A DNA stretch of 64,000 bases. Origin: Oricola thermophila. Its GTDB lineage: Bacteria > Pseudomonadota > Alphaproteobacteria > Rhizobiales > Rhizobiaceae. The notes beneath the pieces were generated by a model. That model saw only the letters and a list, made by a program, of their open reading frames with translations, did no database searches and had not been told where the DNA came from. Below are positions 35,639 through 44,891 of this stretch, one piece after another (position 1 is the stretch's first letter; each line of letters begins with the position of its first letter). Both the position numbers and the translations under genes were made by a program. The DNA lies in contig NZ_CP054836.1 of NCBI RefSeq assembly GCF_013358405.1, forward strand, positions 3,658,001 to 3,722,000, given 5' to 3'.

Positions 35639-36693
35639 GCACGTATCGCGCAACGGACCTCGAGCAATACGCCGCCACGCTCCTCGCAGCCGGCGGGTTC
35701 GCCGCGCCTCACGCCGAGAAGACCGCCAGCGTGCTGGTCTGGGCCAATGCGCGCGGTGCGGAGTCTCATGGCGTGCTCCGGATCCCGCGCTATCTCGAGA
35801 TGGTGGAGCAGGGCAGGATAAACCCTGTTGCCGAACCTGCCGTCGTCAGGCGTGAAGGTGCCATTTCCATCCTGGAAGCCGATCGGGCGCCGGGCGGTTC
35901 CTCGATGTCGATGGCGATGGAGGAAGCTGTCCGCAACGCCTTCGCCAGCGGCATAGGGTGGTGTTCGGCGCGAAACATCTCGCATGCCGGCGCCATCGGC
36001 TACTACGCGCTGGAGGCCGCGCGGCAGGACTGCATCGGAATCGTCATGACGGCCTCCGGCCCGCTGATGGCCTATCATGGCTCGGCTGTCGCGGGTGTCT
36101 CGACCAATCCGCTGGCGATCGCGGCACCGGGGCGGGACCGTCCGCTCCTGCTCGACATGTCGACTTCGACCGTCGCGCTCGGGAAGATCCTTGCCGCCCG
36201 CGACGCGGGCGTCGCGATCCCCGAGGGATGGGGGCTCGATGCAGACGGCCGTCCCACTACCGATCCGAACGCGGTCTCGACCGTGACGCCGCTCGGCGGG
36301 CCCAAGGGCTCGGGCCTGTCTCTGATGGTCGAGGTACTTTCGAGCATCCTGGTGTCGAACCCGGTAATCGCCGCCATCCTCGATGGCGAGGAGGCCCGGA
36401 TGAACGGCGCGGCAATCGCGATCAGACTGTCGGCATTCGGAGCGCCGGAGGCGTTCCGCGACGAGGTCGAGCGCGTGGCGGACCGAATTCGCGCTCTGCC
36501 CCGCTCGCCGGGAACGGACCACATCCTGATGCCGGGCGAGCGCGGATTCACCATGGCCGAGAAGCGCATCAGGGAAGGCATTCCGATGGCTGCCGGAACC
36601 GAAAGGAGGCTCGCCCGGCTGGCGGAGCGCCTCGGGGTCGAGATTCCGAAGCCTCTGGAAAACCCGCCGCCCTCGGGCGCGGACACGAACTAG
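35635..36693 (+). CDS. Malate/L-lactate (Ldh2) family dehydrogenase
   Basis: 352 aa from the ATG overlapping the hydrolase stop. Ldh2/YlbC/YiaK superfamily: RGAESHGVLRIPRY with His45, NISHAGAIGYYALEA, STNPLAIAAPG and GGPKGSGLSLMVEVL. These enzymes use NAD(P)H to interconvert 2-hydroxy and 2-keto acids such as malate, sulfolactate, ureidoglycolate or diketogulonate. In this module it may reduce or oxidise a pathway hydroxy acid. Followed at 24 nt by tctB. Confidence 0.87.
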   Translation: MSTYRATDLEQYAATLLAAGGFAAPHAEKTASVLVWANARGAESHGVLRIPRYLEMVEQGRINPVAEPAVVRREGAISILEADRAPGGSSMSMAMEEAVRNAFASGIGWCSARNISHAGAIGYYALEAARQDCIGIVMTASGPLMAYHGSAVAGVSTNPLAIAAPGRDRPLLLDMSTSTVALGKILAARDAGVAIPEGWGLDADGRPTTDPNAVSTVTPLGGPKGSGLSLMVEVLSSILVSNPVIAAILDGEEARMNGAAIAIRLSAFGAPEAFRDEVERVADRIRALPRSPGTDHILMPGERGFTMAEKRIREGIPMAAGTERRLARLAERLGVEIPKPLENPPPSGADTN

Positions 36694-36717
36694 CAAGCTT
36701 GCCGGGAGGAGGACAGA

Positions 36718-37182
36718 TTGCAGAAAGCCCAAAGCACGGAGGTGCCCCTGTGGCGACGCGTCACCGGCGGCGCGGCGCTGGTCGCATTCGGCGCGGCGAT
36801 GCTGGCGATCTCCTGGTCCTACCCGGCCGGAACCGTCGTGCAGATGGGCCCCGGATACATGCCGCATCTCATCAGTGCCGGGATCATGCTGTTCGGGGCG
36901 GTGATCGTGCTGGCGGATCTGCGCGGGATGGAGGCCTTCGATGCCGGGCCGATGCAGTTTCGGGCGCTCGGCTTCGTGTCTGCCGCGATCGCGATCTTCG
37001 TCGTCCTGATAGAGCCGGCCGGCTTGGTGCCGGCGATGTTCTGCGCGGTTGCCGTGTCCATGCTGGCCGACAACCGAACAAGGCTGCCGGGAATACTGAT
37101 CTATTCGTCCGCGGTCACCCTGGCGGGCTGGTTCCTGTTCATCGTGGCGCTCGGCCTGCCCCTGTCTGTGTTCGGGAGGTGA
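36718..37182 (+). CDS. tctB: Tripartite tricarboxylate transporter small membrane subunit TctB
   Basis: 154 aa from a TTG start behind the strong site GGGAGGAGG. Four helices, with phrases SWSYPAGTVVQMGPGYMPHLI and VLIEPAGLVPAMFCAV typical of TctB. It pairs with TctA in the inner membrane. The order here is B-A-C rather than the commoner C-B-A. Confidence 0.85.
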   Translation: MQKAQSTEVPLWRRVTGGAALVAFGAAMLAISWSYPAGTVVQMGPGYMPHLISAGIMLFGAVIVLADLRGMEAFDAGPMQFRALGFVSAAIAIFVVLIEPAGLVPAMFCAVAVSMLADNRTRLPGILIYSSAVTLAGWFLFIVALGLPLSVFGR

Positions 37183-37186
37183 AGCG

Positions 37187-38698
37187 ATGACCGAGCAGTT
37201 CATGCTAGGCCTCTCCGTCGTCCTGCAGCCCGGCGTGCTGATGTACGCCTTCCTCGGCGTATTGCTCGGGCAGGTGATCGGCGTGCTGCCCGGCGTCGGC
37301 GCGATCACGGCGATCTCGCTTCTTCTGCCGGTCACCTTCTACCTCGACCCGACCAGTTCCGTGATCCTCCTCGCCGGGATCTACTACGGCTCGCAATATG
37401 GCGGCGCCATCGCCTCCATCCTGCTCAACCTGCCGGGGACGCCGTCCTCGGTCGTCACCTGCCTTGAGGGCTATCCGCTGGCGCAGGGCGGGCGTGCCGG
37501 ATTCGCGCTGCTGGTGACGGCGCTGTCTTCCTTCGTCGGCAGCATGATCGGCGTGGCGGCCGTGGTCCTTGTCGCTATCCCAATGGCCGCCTTCGCGCTG
37601 AAGTTCGGCGCCCCCGAATACACGATGCTCGTCATGCTCGGGCTGATCGCCGCGTCGCTGATCAGTTCGGGCTCGCAGATGCGTGCCTTTGCCATGGCCC
37701 TGCTCGGGATTGCGCTGGGAATGGTCGGCGCGGACGCGACCACGGGCCAGTACCGTTTCGTTGCCACCGAGTCGCTCGCGGACGGGATCAGCCTGGTCTC
37801 CCTCGCGATGGGACTCTTCGGTGTGTCCGAGATCATCAAGAACGCGGGCGCCAAGGCAACGGTGCGCCCGACGATCAACCTGTCCTTCAAGGACATCTTT
37901 CCCAGCTGGGCAGAGATCCGCGAGATGGGGGGACCCGTGACACGCGGCGCGACGACGGGTGCCTTCTTCGGCGCATTGCCGGGCACGGGCGCGGCAATCG
38001 CTTCCTTCATGGCCTACGCGGTGGAGCGCCGCTTGTCCCGCACACCGGAAAAATTCGGCAAGGGCCACCTGCCAGGGCTGGCCGCGCCCGAAGCGTCCAA
38101 CAACGCCGCGGCACAGACCAGCTTTATCCCGACGCTGACGCTGGGCATTCCCGGCGATGCCGTTCTGGCACTGATCATCGGTGCGCTGATCCTGAACGGG
38201 ATAGTTCCCGGCCCGCGTCTGATCGTCGATCAGCCGACCCTTTTCTGGGGCGTGATCGCCAGCTTCTTCGTCGGCAACATCATCCTGCTGATCATCAACA
38301 TTCCCCTGATCGGACTGTGGGTCCGCCTGCTGAGCATTCCCTACCACCGGCTCTACCCGGCCATCGTCCTGCTGATCTGCGTGGGCGTCTATTCTCACCG
38401 CAATAGCGGGCTCGACGTGATCATGACGCTGGCGTTCGGGCTGCTCGGCTATGTGATGAAGCGGTTCCGGTTCGAACCGGCGCCAGTCCTTCTGGGCTTC
38501 GTGCTCGGGCCGATGCTGGAAGACAATTTCCGCCGGACCATGCTTCTTCATGGCGGGGATTTTTCCGTCTTTGTCACCCGTCCCATCAGCGCCACGCTGG
38601 TGTTCTTCGTGGTTGCGCTGATCGCATTCACCGCGTTTTCCGCGTTCAGAACACATCGAGATTCGTCGAGATCCCCACCGGGAGATAGCGGGCCTTAA
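37187..38698 (+). CDS. tctA: Tripartite tricarboxylate transporter large permease TctA
   Basis: 503 aa, about 12 helices. TctA signature GVLPGVGAITAISLLLPVTF and the pore phrase GALPGTGAAIASFMAYAVE occur at about 30-49 and 265-283, plus NNAAAQTSFIPTLTLGIPGD. Starts 4 nt behind tctB. Sodium- or proton-coupled uptake of a carboxylate delivered by TctC. Confidence 0.92.
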   Translation: MTEQFMLGLSVVLQPGVLMYAFLGVLLGQVIGVLPGVGAITAISLLLPVTFYLDPTSSVILLAGIYYGSQYGGAIASILLNLPGTPSSVVTCLEGYPLAQGGRAGFALLVTALSSFVGSMIGVAAVVLVAIPMAAFALKFGAPEYTMLVMLGLIAASLISSGSQMRAFAMALLGIALGMVGADATTGQYRFVATESLADGISLVSLAMGLFGVSEIIKNAGAKATVRPTINLSFKDIFPSWAEIREMGGPVTRGATTGAFFGALPGTGAAIASFMAYAVERRLSRTPEKFGKGHLPGLAAPEASNNAAAQTSFIPTLTLGIPGDAVLALIIGALILNGIVPGPRLIVDQPTLFWGVIASFFVGNIILLIINIPLIGLWVRLLSIPYHRLYPAIVLLICVGVYSHRNSGLDVIMTLAFGLLGYVMKRFRFEPAPVLLGFVLGPMLEDNFRRTMLLHGGDFSVFVTRPISATLVFFVVALIAFTAFSAFRTHRDSSRSPPGDSGP

Positions 38699-38751
38699 TC
38701 GGTCTGAGGCCTTCGAATTCAAGTCAGACCATCTATCAAGGGAGGAACATC

Positions 38752-39711
38752 ATGCTGAAGAAACTGCTATTGGCACTGTCGGTCGTCGGACTGGCAGCGG
38801 GCACGGCACAGGCGGACGACTATCCGTCGCGTTCGATCCGTTTCATCATCGGCTTTGGCGCCGGCGGCAATGCCGACACGGTCGCACGCATCCTGGCCGA
38901 ACCAATGACGAAGAGTCTGGGACAGCCGGTCGTGGTAGAATCGAAGCCCGGTGCAGGCGGAAACGTGGCTTCCGATTTCGTGTCAAAATCCGACCCGGAC
39001 GGTTACACCATCCAGCTAATGGTAGGCGGCCATGCCGTGTCGGCGGCTCTGTACAAGTCGCAGCCGTTTGATCCGCTGGAGGACTTCACCTTTGTCTCCA
39101 CGATCGGCCAGTTTCCGTTCTTCGTCGCCGCGCGTGCCGGTGCCTACGAGTCCATCGAGGACGTGATCGCCAAAGCTAAGGCGGCGCCCAACACGATCAA
39201 GATCGGACATTCGGGTGTCGGTTCGACCCAGCACCTGTCGGGCGAATTGCTGGACCTGGAGACGGGCGCCGAGTTCATCCACGTCCCCTACAAGGGTGGT
39301 GCCGCGGCGGCGACCGCGCTGCTGGGCGGCGAGGTTGACCTGGTTATCGATACCGGGACCGTCATCTCGCCGCAGGCCGATGCCGGTGAATTCGACATTC
39401 TGGCGGTGACCTCGAAGGATCGCTGGCCGTCCCAGCCGGATGTGCCGACGCTTGCCGAAACGGTCGCGCCGGACATCGACATCGTTTCGTGGACCGGGGT
39501 CGGCATGCCGGCGGGCGTCTCCGGCGAGATCGCCGACAAGGTTCGCGCCTCGGTTCATGCCGCCCTGGCCATGCCGGACGTCGCGGAACGCATCTCGGCG
39601 CTGGGCGCCAGACCTTCGCCTTCTTCGGGTGAGGACATGCGCGGGATGATCGCGCGCCAGATCGAGGTCTGGAAGAAGGTCGTCGAGGCATCCGGTATCG
39701 AGAAGCGCTGA
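38752..39711 (+). CDS. tctC: Tripartite tricarboxylate transporter substrate-binding protein TctC (Bug family)
   Basis: 319 aa. Sec signal with cleavage near AQA-DDYPSR (about residue 22). Bug-family phrases: SIRFIIGFGAGGNADTVAR, ESKPGAGGNVASDFVSKS, HVPYKGGAAAATALLGGEVDL. Bug proteins bind carboxylates, including aromatic acids such as terephthalate, via ordered water bridges; specificity cannot be read here. Completes the B-A-C transporter and suggests the module's substrate is an anionic carboxylate. Confidence 0.9.
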   Translation: MLKKLLLALSVVGLAAGTAQADDYPSRSIRFIIGFGAGGNADTVARILAEPMTKSLGQPVVVESKPGAGGNVASDFVSKSDPDGYTIQLMVGGHAVSAALYKSQPFDPLEDFTFVSTIGQFPFFVAARAGAYESIEDVIAKAKAAPNTIKIGHSGVGSTQHLSGELLDLETGAEFIHVPYKGGAAAATALLGGEVDLVIDTGTVISPQADAGEFDILAVTSKDRWPSQPDVPTLAETVAPDIDIVSWTGVGMPAGVSGEIADKVRASVHAALAMPDVAERISALGARPSPSSGEDMRGMIARQIEVWKKVVEASGIEKR

Positions 39712-39798
39712 TACCGGAGAGGCTGGTCCGCCGGTCCGCCGGCGGGCCTTGGCACATGCAAATCCGACCAAAACGGGTCAACTGCCAGGGACCGGGCG

Positions 39799-40173
39799 AT
39801 GAGCGAAATGACACCAGACCAGTTGACGGCAGACATGCTCCGGCAGGAGTTCTTCGTCGTAAACACGACGCCTGCGCGATCGCCGGAAATACAGCGGCTA
39901 TTGCCAAGGCACCTGGAATACCAGGTCAGGCTGGAGCGCGAGGGCAAGCTGTTCGGTGCCGGACCTGTATATGAGGAAGGAGACGACCTTCCGTCAGGCG
40001 GCATGATCATACTGCGCGCTCGTTCATACGACGAGGCGCGGGCGCTGGCCGATGCCGACCCGCTCCATGCCGCGGGATTGCGCAGCTACACGATCCGGAA
40101 ATGGGTGATGAACGAGGGCTCGATGACCGTAACGATCCGGTATTCCGACCAGAGCGTCGCGATCGTCGATTGA
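39799..40173 (+). CDS. YciI family protein
   Basis: 124 aa. YCII dimeric alpha/beta-barrel: RHLEYQVRLEREGKLFGAGPV and ADADPLHAAGLRSYTIRKW hold the conserved His and Asp-Pro pair. Catalytic members remove HCl from halogenated muconolactones; most are uncharacterised. In a ring-cleavage module it could isomerise or hydrolyse a lactone. An upstream 87-bp gap separates it from tctC. Confidence 0.82.
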   Translation: MSEMTPDQLTADMLRQEFFVVNTTPARSPEIQRLLPRHLEYQVRLEREGKLFGAGPVYEEGDDLPSGGMIILRARSYDEARALADADPLHAAGLRSYTIRKWVMNEGSMTVTIRYSDQSVAIVD

Positions 40174-40253
40174 ACCCGACAGCCGGGCACCCGAAACACG
40201 AGAATTCCATCGCTTGCCACCGGCCGGCATGAGCGGCCGCCAGGGAATGACAC

Positions 40254-41693
40254 ATGAACGAGTTGCACAGGAATCTGATTGCCGGCGAGTGGGCTGGCGG
40301 CGAAGCCGTAGCCAATATCAATCCTTCCGATACCGATGACGTTATCGGCCATTATGCGCGTGGGACGGCGGACGACGCCCGGTCGGCGATTGCGGCGGCA
40401 AAAGCCGCTTTTCCCGGCTGGGCGCGGTCCGGGCCGCTTGAACGCAACGCGGTGTTGCGCAAGGCGGCGGACGAGATTCTCGCCCGCAAGGAGGAACTGG
40501 GGCGGCTGCTTTCGCGCGAAGAGGGCAAGACGCTTGCCGAGGGAATCGCGGAAACGGTGCGCGCCGGGCAGATATTCGATTTCTTCGCCAATGAGGCATT
40601 GAGGCTTTCCGGGGAGCTGGTTCCCTCGATACGCCCCGGCGTCGGCGTCGAGATCACGCGCGAGCCGGTCGGGGTCATCGGCGTCATCACGCCGTGGAAT
40701 TTTCCGATTGCCATTCCCGCTTGGAAGATCGCGCCGGCGCTGTGCTACGGCAACACCGTGGTGTTCAAGCCGGCCGAACTGGTTCCTGGCTCGGCCTGGG
40801 CCCTTGTCGATATCCTGCACCGCGCCGGGCTTCCCGAAGGGGTTCTCAACCTGGTCATGGGCAAGGGGTCCGTCGTCGGCCAGGCGATGGTGGACAGTCC
40901 GGATATCGATGCGCTCACTTTCACCGGTTCTCAGCAGACTGGCCGGCATCTGGCCGTTGCTTCGGCGACGCATCTGAGAAAGATCCAGCTCGAAATGGGC
41001 GGCAAGAATCCGCTGGTCGTGCTGGACGATGCCGATCTGGACACCGCGGTTGAATGCGCGGTCAATGGCGCCTTCTTTTCGACCGGGCAGCGCTGTACCG
41101 CCTCGTCGCGCCTCATCGTGACCGATGGCATTCATGACAGGTTCGTCTCCGCACTGATCGAGCGCCTTGGCCGCCTCGTTGTCGACAACGCGCTGCTGCC
41201 CGGCACCGACATCGGGCCGGTTGTGGATCAGGGGCAGTTTGAGCGGGATCTGGACTATATCGAAATCGGCACGGCTGAGGGGGCGAAGCTCGCTTTCGGC
41301 GGCGAACGCCTCAACCGGCGAACGCCGGGTTTCTATCTGCAACCGGCACTTTTCACTGAAACGACCAACCAGATGCGCATTTCGCGCGAAGAAATTTTCG
41401 GGCCGGTCGCATGCGTCATCCGGGTGAAGGATTACGATGAGGCTCTTTCGATCGCCAACGACACGCCGTTCGGCCTGTCGGCGGGCATTTGCACGACGAG
41501 CCTCAAGCACGCGTCGCACTTCAAGCGCGAGGCGCAGGCCGGGATGGTGATGATCAACCTGCCGACGGCAGGCGTCGATTTCCACGTGCCTTTCGGCGGG
41601 CGCAAGGGATCAAGCCACGGTTCCCGCGAGCAGGGACGCTACGCGGCGGAGTTCTTCACGACCGTCAAGACCGCATATCAGCTACCGGTCTGA
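40254..41693 (+). CDS. Aldehyde dehydrogenase, 2-oxoglutarate-semialdehyde dehydrogenase-like
   Basis: 479 aa. NAD(P)-dependent [23 protein letters not shown], catalytic Glu in LEMGGKNP and Cys in [14 protein letters not shown]. Phrases [21 protein letters not shown] and [19 protein letters not shown] resemble the alpha-ketoglutaric semialdehyde dehydrogenases of sugar-acid and hydroxyproline routes. It would feed the tricarboxylic acid cycle from the end of the module's pathway. Succinate- or other semialdehydes remain possible. Confidence 0.87.
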   Translation: MNELHRNLIAGEWAGGEAVANINPSDTDDVIGHYARGTADDARSAIAAAKAAFPGWARSGPLERNAVLRKAADEILARKEELGRLLSREEGKTLAEGIAETVRAGQIFDFFANEALRLSGELVPSIRPGVGVEITREPVGVIGVITPWNFPIAIPAWKIAPALCYGNTVVFKPAELVPGSAWALVDILHRAGLPEGVLNLVMGKGSVVGQAMVDSPDIDALTFTGSQQTGRHLAVASATHLRKIQLEMGGKNPLVVLDDADLDTAVECAVNGAFFSTGQRCTASSRLIVTDGIHDRFVSALIERLGRLVVDNALLPGTDIGPVVDQGQFERDLDYIEIGTAEGAKLAFGGERLNRRTPGFYLQPALFTETTNQMRISREEIFGPVACVIRVKDYDEALSIANDTPFGLSAGICTTSLKHASHFKREAQAGMVMINLPTAGVDFHVPFGGRKGSSHGSREQGRYAAEFFTTVKTAYQLPV

Positions 41694-41755
41694 CTTGAAT
41701 ATCTGGCGAGGTTGTACCTTCGATTGCCGCGAAGGGCGTGCAGGGGAGAAAATCG

Positions 41756-42085
41756 ATGATCTACGAGATGCGGGTATATCGCTGCATTCCGGGCGGCCTT
41801 CCGGCATTGCTCGAGCGTTTCGAACAGACGACGCTGGGTATCTGGAAGCGTCTCGGTATCGAGCCGGTGGCGTTTTTCACGACCGTAATCGGCGAGTCGA
41901 ACAACGATCTCACCTATTTTCTCGCCTGGAAAACGCTCGACGAGCGGGAGCGCAAATGGTCTGAATTCATGGTGGACCCGGAATGGATAGAAGCCCGCAA
42001 GGCCCACTTCGCCAAGTATGGCGAAGTTGTCGCGAACGTGTCGAGCCAGCTTGTCGCGCCGACCGCGTTTTCGCCGAAACTATAG
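41756..42085 (+). CDS. NIPSNAP family protein
   Basis: 109 aa from MIYEMRVYRCIPG; RBS GGGGAGAAAA. The NIPSNAP dimeric alpha-beta barrel fold is indicated by this opening, FEQTTLGIWKRLGI and FLAWKTLDERERKWSEFM. Such small proteins often sit in catabolic clusters, with no settled activity. Last gene of module A. Confidence 0.82.
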   Translation: MIYEMRVYRCIPGGLPALLERFEQTTLGIWKRLGIEPVAFFTTVIGESNNDLTYFLAWKTLDERERKWSEFMVDPEWIEARKAHFAKYGEVVANVSSQLVAPTAFSPKL

Positions 42086-42123
42086 CCGCGAGACATCCTC
42101 CCGGCCGGCGGGGCTTGCCGGTA

Positions 42124-42540
42124 TCAGGCCGCGTCCGGGTCTATGGTCACCGGCAGCGCGGTTGATGTGGCGCGGGCAAGCAGCCGCCCGCCGGGTTCGT
42201 ACAATTCGGCCTCGAGATAGGCGACCGATCTGCCGTGCCTGATCACGCGGCCCTTGGCGATCACGCGACCGGGACTGACCGGCCTGATGTAGCTCACCGT
42301 CAGGTCGAGGGTGGAGGCCGCGAAGGCGCCCTTGGTCATCGACAGCAGCGCCGGCCCCATGGCCTCATCCAGCATTGCGGCGATAAAACCGCCCTGGACC
42401 GTGCCGTGCGGATTGATCATGCGCTCGTCGGGATTGAAGGCGATTTCTATCTCGCCGATATCGGGGCGTTCCGAGACAAGTTCCCAACCCAGCAACCGGG
42501 CGGAGGGCGGTGGAGGAAACCGTGAGAAAACATCGCTCAT
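42124..42540 (-). CDS. PaaI/YdiI-type hotdog thioesterase
   Basis: 138 aa. Hotdog fold with NPHGTVQGGFIAAMLDEAMG, in which the Asp/Glu of the active site and the His-Gly turn are present. Removes CoA from acyl- or aryl-CoA esters, releasing CoA held in dead-end intermediates. Lies between module A and the LysR gene on the minus strand, 86 nt from LysR, so it may share a transcript with it. Confidence 0.85.
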   Translation of the reverse strand: MSDVFSRFPPPPSARLLGWELVSERPDIGEIEIAFNPDERMINPHGTVQGGFIAAMLDEAMGPALLSMTKGAFAASTLDLTVSYIRPVSPGRVIAKGRVIRHGRSVAYLEAELYEPGGRLLARATSTALPVTIDPDAA

Positions 42541-42626
42541 GAAGTTCTAATCCATTGAAAATGCTATTCTTTCATAGCGTTCTGGCCGATTTCGCACAAC
42601 CGTAAAACAAAGCGATTTCTCGTCTT

Positions 42627-43538
42627 CTACAGATCCGGATGGCTGGGTTTTCCGCCTTCGGCGCAACGCACGATCCAGTCGCGAAAGGCGCGCAGGGGCT
42701 GGTAGTCGTCCTTTACCTTGGGCCATGCCAGCCAATAGCTGCCGGTCCCCGGCACGCCCGTTCGCAGTATCGGCGCCAGTCGCCCTTCCTCGATCTCGGT
42801 CCTTGCGAGGTAGTCGGGAAGCAGGGCGATGCCAAGGCCGGAAATCGCCGCCTGTATCATCATGGAAAACTGGTCCATCAGCATTCCCGATGTCTTGGGC
42901 ATCGCCGCGCCTTGCGCCCGGAACCAGACGTTCCATGCGTTCGGCCTGGATTCGAGTTGCAGAAGCGGCAGGCCTGCGAGGTCGCTGGCGTCGCTGACCG
43001 GATGGCGCTCGAGAAAGGCGGGCGACGCGCAAGCGGTGATGTGTTCCTCGAACAGCCTGCTGTGATTTGCGCCCGCCCAATCGGCCTCGCCGAAGAATAT
43101 GACCGCATCGAAGGCTTCGTGCTCGAAACTGAAACGCTGGATGCGGGTGGCAAGGGTCATCGAGATGCCGGGGTTCGTATCGAGAAATTGCCCCAGTCTC
43201 GGGCTGAGCCAACGTGTGCCGAATATCGGCAGCACGGCCAGCGACAGGGAGCCGCCGCCGGGATTGGCGACGAGCGACATGCTCGCGCGCTGGATGATGT
43301 CGAGTGCCTGCGTCACGTTGCGGCTGTAGGCGAGGGCTGCATCGGTCGGATGCAGCCGTTTTCGTTCACGAACGAACAGGGCCTGGCCCAGCTGGTGTTC
43401 GAGATTGTTGACCAAGCGGCTGACGGTGCTCTGGGTCAGGTTCAGCTCTCCGGCAGCCGAGGTGACGGTCTTGTGACGCATGACGGCCTCGAAAGCGAGC
43501 AGCTGAGTGACAGAGGGCAGAAAACGGCGAGGGCGCAT
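42627..43538 (-). CDS. LysR family transcriptional regulator (GcvA-like)
   Basis: 303 aa from MRPRRFLPSVTQLL; an ATG at 43556 would add six codons but lies in a palindrome (43553-43566) that more likely serves as operator. Winged HTH at about 6-60 (TSAAGELNLTQSTVSRLVN), then a LysR substrate domain with EHITACASPAFLERH. Divergent from the glutaryl-CoA dehydrogenase gene; probable activator of module B. Family operators often lie 60-100 bp upstream of the regulated start, as here. Confidence 0.87.
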   Translation of the reverse strand: MRPRRFLPSVTQLLAFEAVMRHKTVTSAAGELNLTQSTVSRLVNNLEHQLGQALFVRERKRLHPTDAALAYSRNVTQALDIIQRASMSLVANPGGGSLSLAVLPIFGTRWLSPRLGQFLDTNPGISMTLATRIQRFSFEHEAFDAVIFFGEADWAGANHSRLFEEHITACASPAFLERHPVSDASDLAGLPLLQLESRPNAWNVWFRAQGAAMPKTSGMLMDQFSMMIQAAISGLGIALLPDYLARTEIEEGRLAPILRTGVPGTGSYWLAWPKVKDDYQPLRAFRDWIVRCAEGGKPSHPDL

Positions 43539-43552
43539 AACATTCACAAAAT

Positions 43553-43566
43553 GCATCAGGTGATGC
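43553..43566. promoter_or_regulatory. Palindrome between LysR and glutaryl-CoA dehydrogenase genes
   Basis: GCATCA-GG-TGATGC is a perfect 6-bp inverted repeat in the 129-bp divergent region, flanked by AT runs. It lies about 100 bp before the gcdH start and 15 bp before the LysR start, fitting a LysR recognition site that controls both. Binding is inferred. Confidence 0.4.
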
Positions 43567-43667
43567 GATTTTAGGCCGTTTATCTGCAACTTCAAAGTTT
43601 TTATGCATGAACTTGTCAGCCTGTTATGGCGGCTGGCGCAGGGCTCGACCAAACCGGAGACCACGCA

Positions 43668-44855
43668 ATGGCGGGTGGACAAGACTTTTCATGGGCTGAT
43701 CCTTTCTTGCTCGAAACGCAGTTGGCCGAGGACGAGCGAATGATCCGCGACAGCGCGGCGGCCTATGCGTCGGATCGGCTTCTGCCACGCATCGAGCGGG
43801 CTTACGCAGACGAGGTCACCGATCCGCAAGTTTTCCGCGAAATGGGCGAGTGCGGCCTGCTGGGCGTGACGCTGCCCGAACGGTATGGAGGCGCGGGCGC
43901 GTCCTATGTCGCCTATGGCCTCGTGGCGCGCGAGATAGAGCGCGTCGATTCCGGCTACCGTTCGATGATGTCCGTCCAGTCGAGCTTGGTAATCCATCCG
44001 ATCCACGAATACGGCTCGGAGGAGCAGAAACAGAAATACCTGCCGGGGCTGGCTTCGGGCGAATTGATCGGTTGCTTCGGGCTTACGGAACCGGATGCCG
44101 GATCCGATCCCGGCGGGATGAAGACGCGTGCGGTCAAGACGGCGAACGGCTACCGGCTGACCGGTTCGAAAACATGGATCACCAATGCGCCCATCGCGGA
44201 TGTGTTCGTCGTCTGGGCAAAGTCGGATGCGCATGGCGGGAAGGTGCGCGGCTTCATACTCGAAAAGGGCATGAAAGGCCTGTCGGCGCCGAAGATCGAT
44301 GGCAAGCTTTCGCTCAGGGCATCGATCACCGGCGAAATCATCATGGATGACGTCGAGGTCGGCGAGGATGCCCTGCTGCCGCTCGTCGAGGGCATGAAAG
44401 GCCCGTTCGGCTGTCTCAACCGGGCGCGCTACGGCATCAGCTGGGGCGCCATGGGGGCGGCCGAGGACTGCTGGATCCGGACGCGCGCGTATGGTCTCGA
44501 ACGCAAGCAGTTCGATCGCCCGCTGGCGGCAACGCAGCTCTACCAGAAGAAGCTGGCCGACATGCAGACGGAGATCGCGCTGGGGCTTCAGGCCAGCCTG
44601 CGGGTCGGCCGGCTCATGGATGACGGCCGCCTTGCGCCCGAAATGGTCTCGGTGGTGAAACGCAACAATTGCGGCAAGGCACTGGATATTGCGCGCATGG
44701 CTCGCGACATGCATGGTGGCAACGGCATCCATATCGGTTTCCACGTGATGCGGCATGCCCAGAATCTCGAAACCGTGAATACCTACGAGGGGACGCATGA
44801 CGTCCACGCACTGATCCTCGGCCGTGCGCAGACCGGCATCCAGGCTTTCGTCTAG
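43668..44855 (+). CDS. gcdH: Glutaryl-CoA dehydrogenase
   Basis: 395 aa from [13 protein letters not shown] behind CGGAGACC; the 14 codons before it are not conserved. FAD acyl-CoA dehydrogenase that also decarboxylates glutaryl-CoA to crotonyl-Co[35 protein letters not shown] and the C-terminal block [20 protein letters not shown] are typical of GcdH, with the catalytic Glu in YEGT. Neighbouring CoA transferase could supply glutaryl-CoA. Confidence 0.92.
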   Translation: MAGGQDFSWADPFLLETQLAEDERMIRDSAAAYASDRLLPRIERAYADEVTDPQVFREMGECGLLGVTLPERYGGAGASYVAYGLVAREIERVDSGYRSMMSVQSSLVIHPIHEYGSEEQKQKYLPGLASGELIGCFGLTEPDAGSDPGGMKTRAVKTANGYRLTGSKTWITNAPIADVFVVWAKSDAHGGKVRGFILEKGMKGLSAPKIDGKLSLRASITGEIIMDDVEVGEDALLPLVEGMKGPFGCLNRARYGISWGAMGAAEDCWIRTRAYGLERKQFDRPLAATQLYQKKLADMQTEIALGLQASLRVGRLMDDGRLAPEMVSVVKRNNCGKALDIARMARDMHGGNGIHIGFHVMRHAQNLETVNTYEGTHDVHALILGRAQTGIQAFV

Positions 44856-44891
44856 CGGGTACTTCCGCTCACCGAGACAGGGGAGGCAGAC

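Noticed and set aside
40254..41693. Vanillin/aryl aldehyde dehydrogenase acting with the HCHL homologue
   Set aside because: Motifs resemble 2-oxoglutarate-semialdehyde dehydrogenase, and it lies in a different operon 8 kb away under another regulator. Not excluded biochemically.
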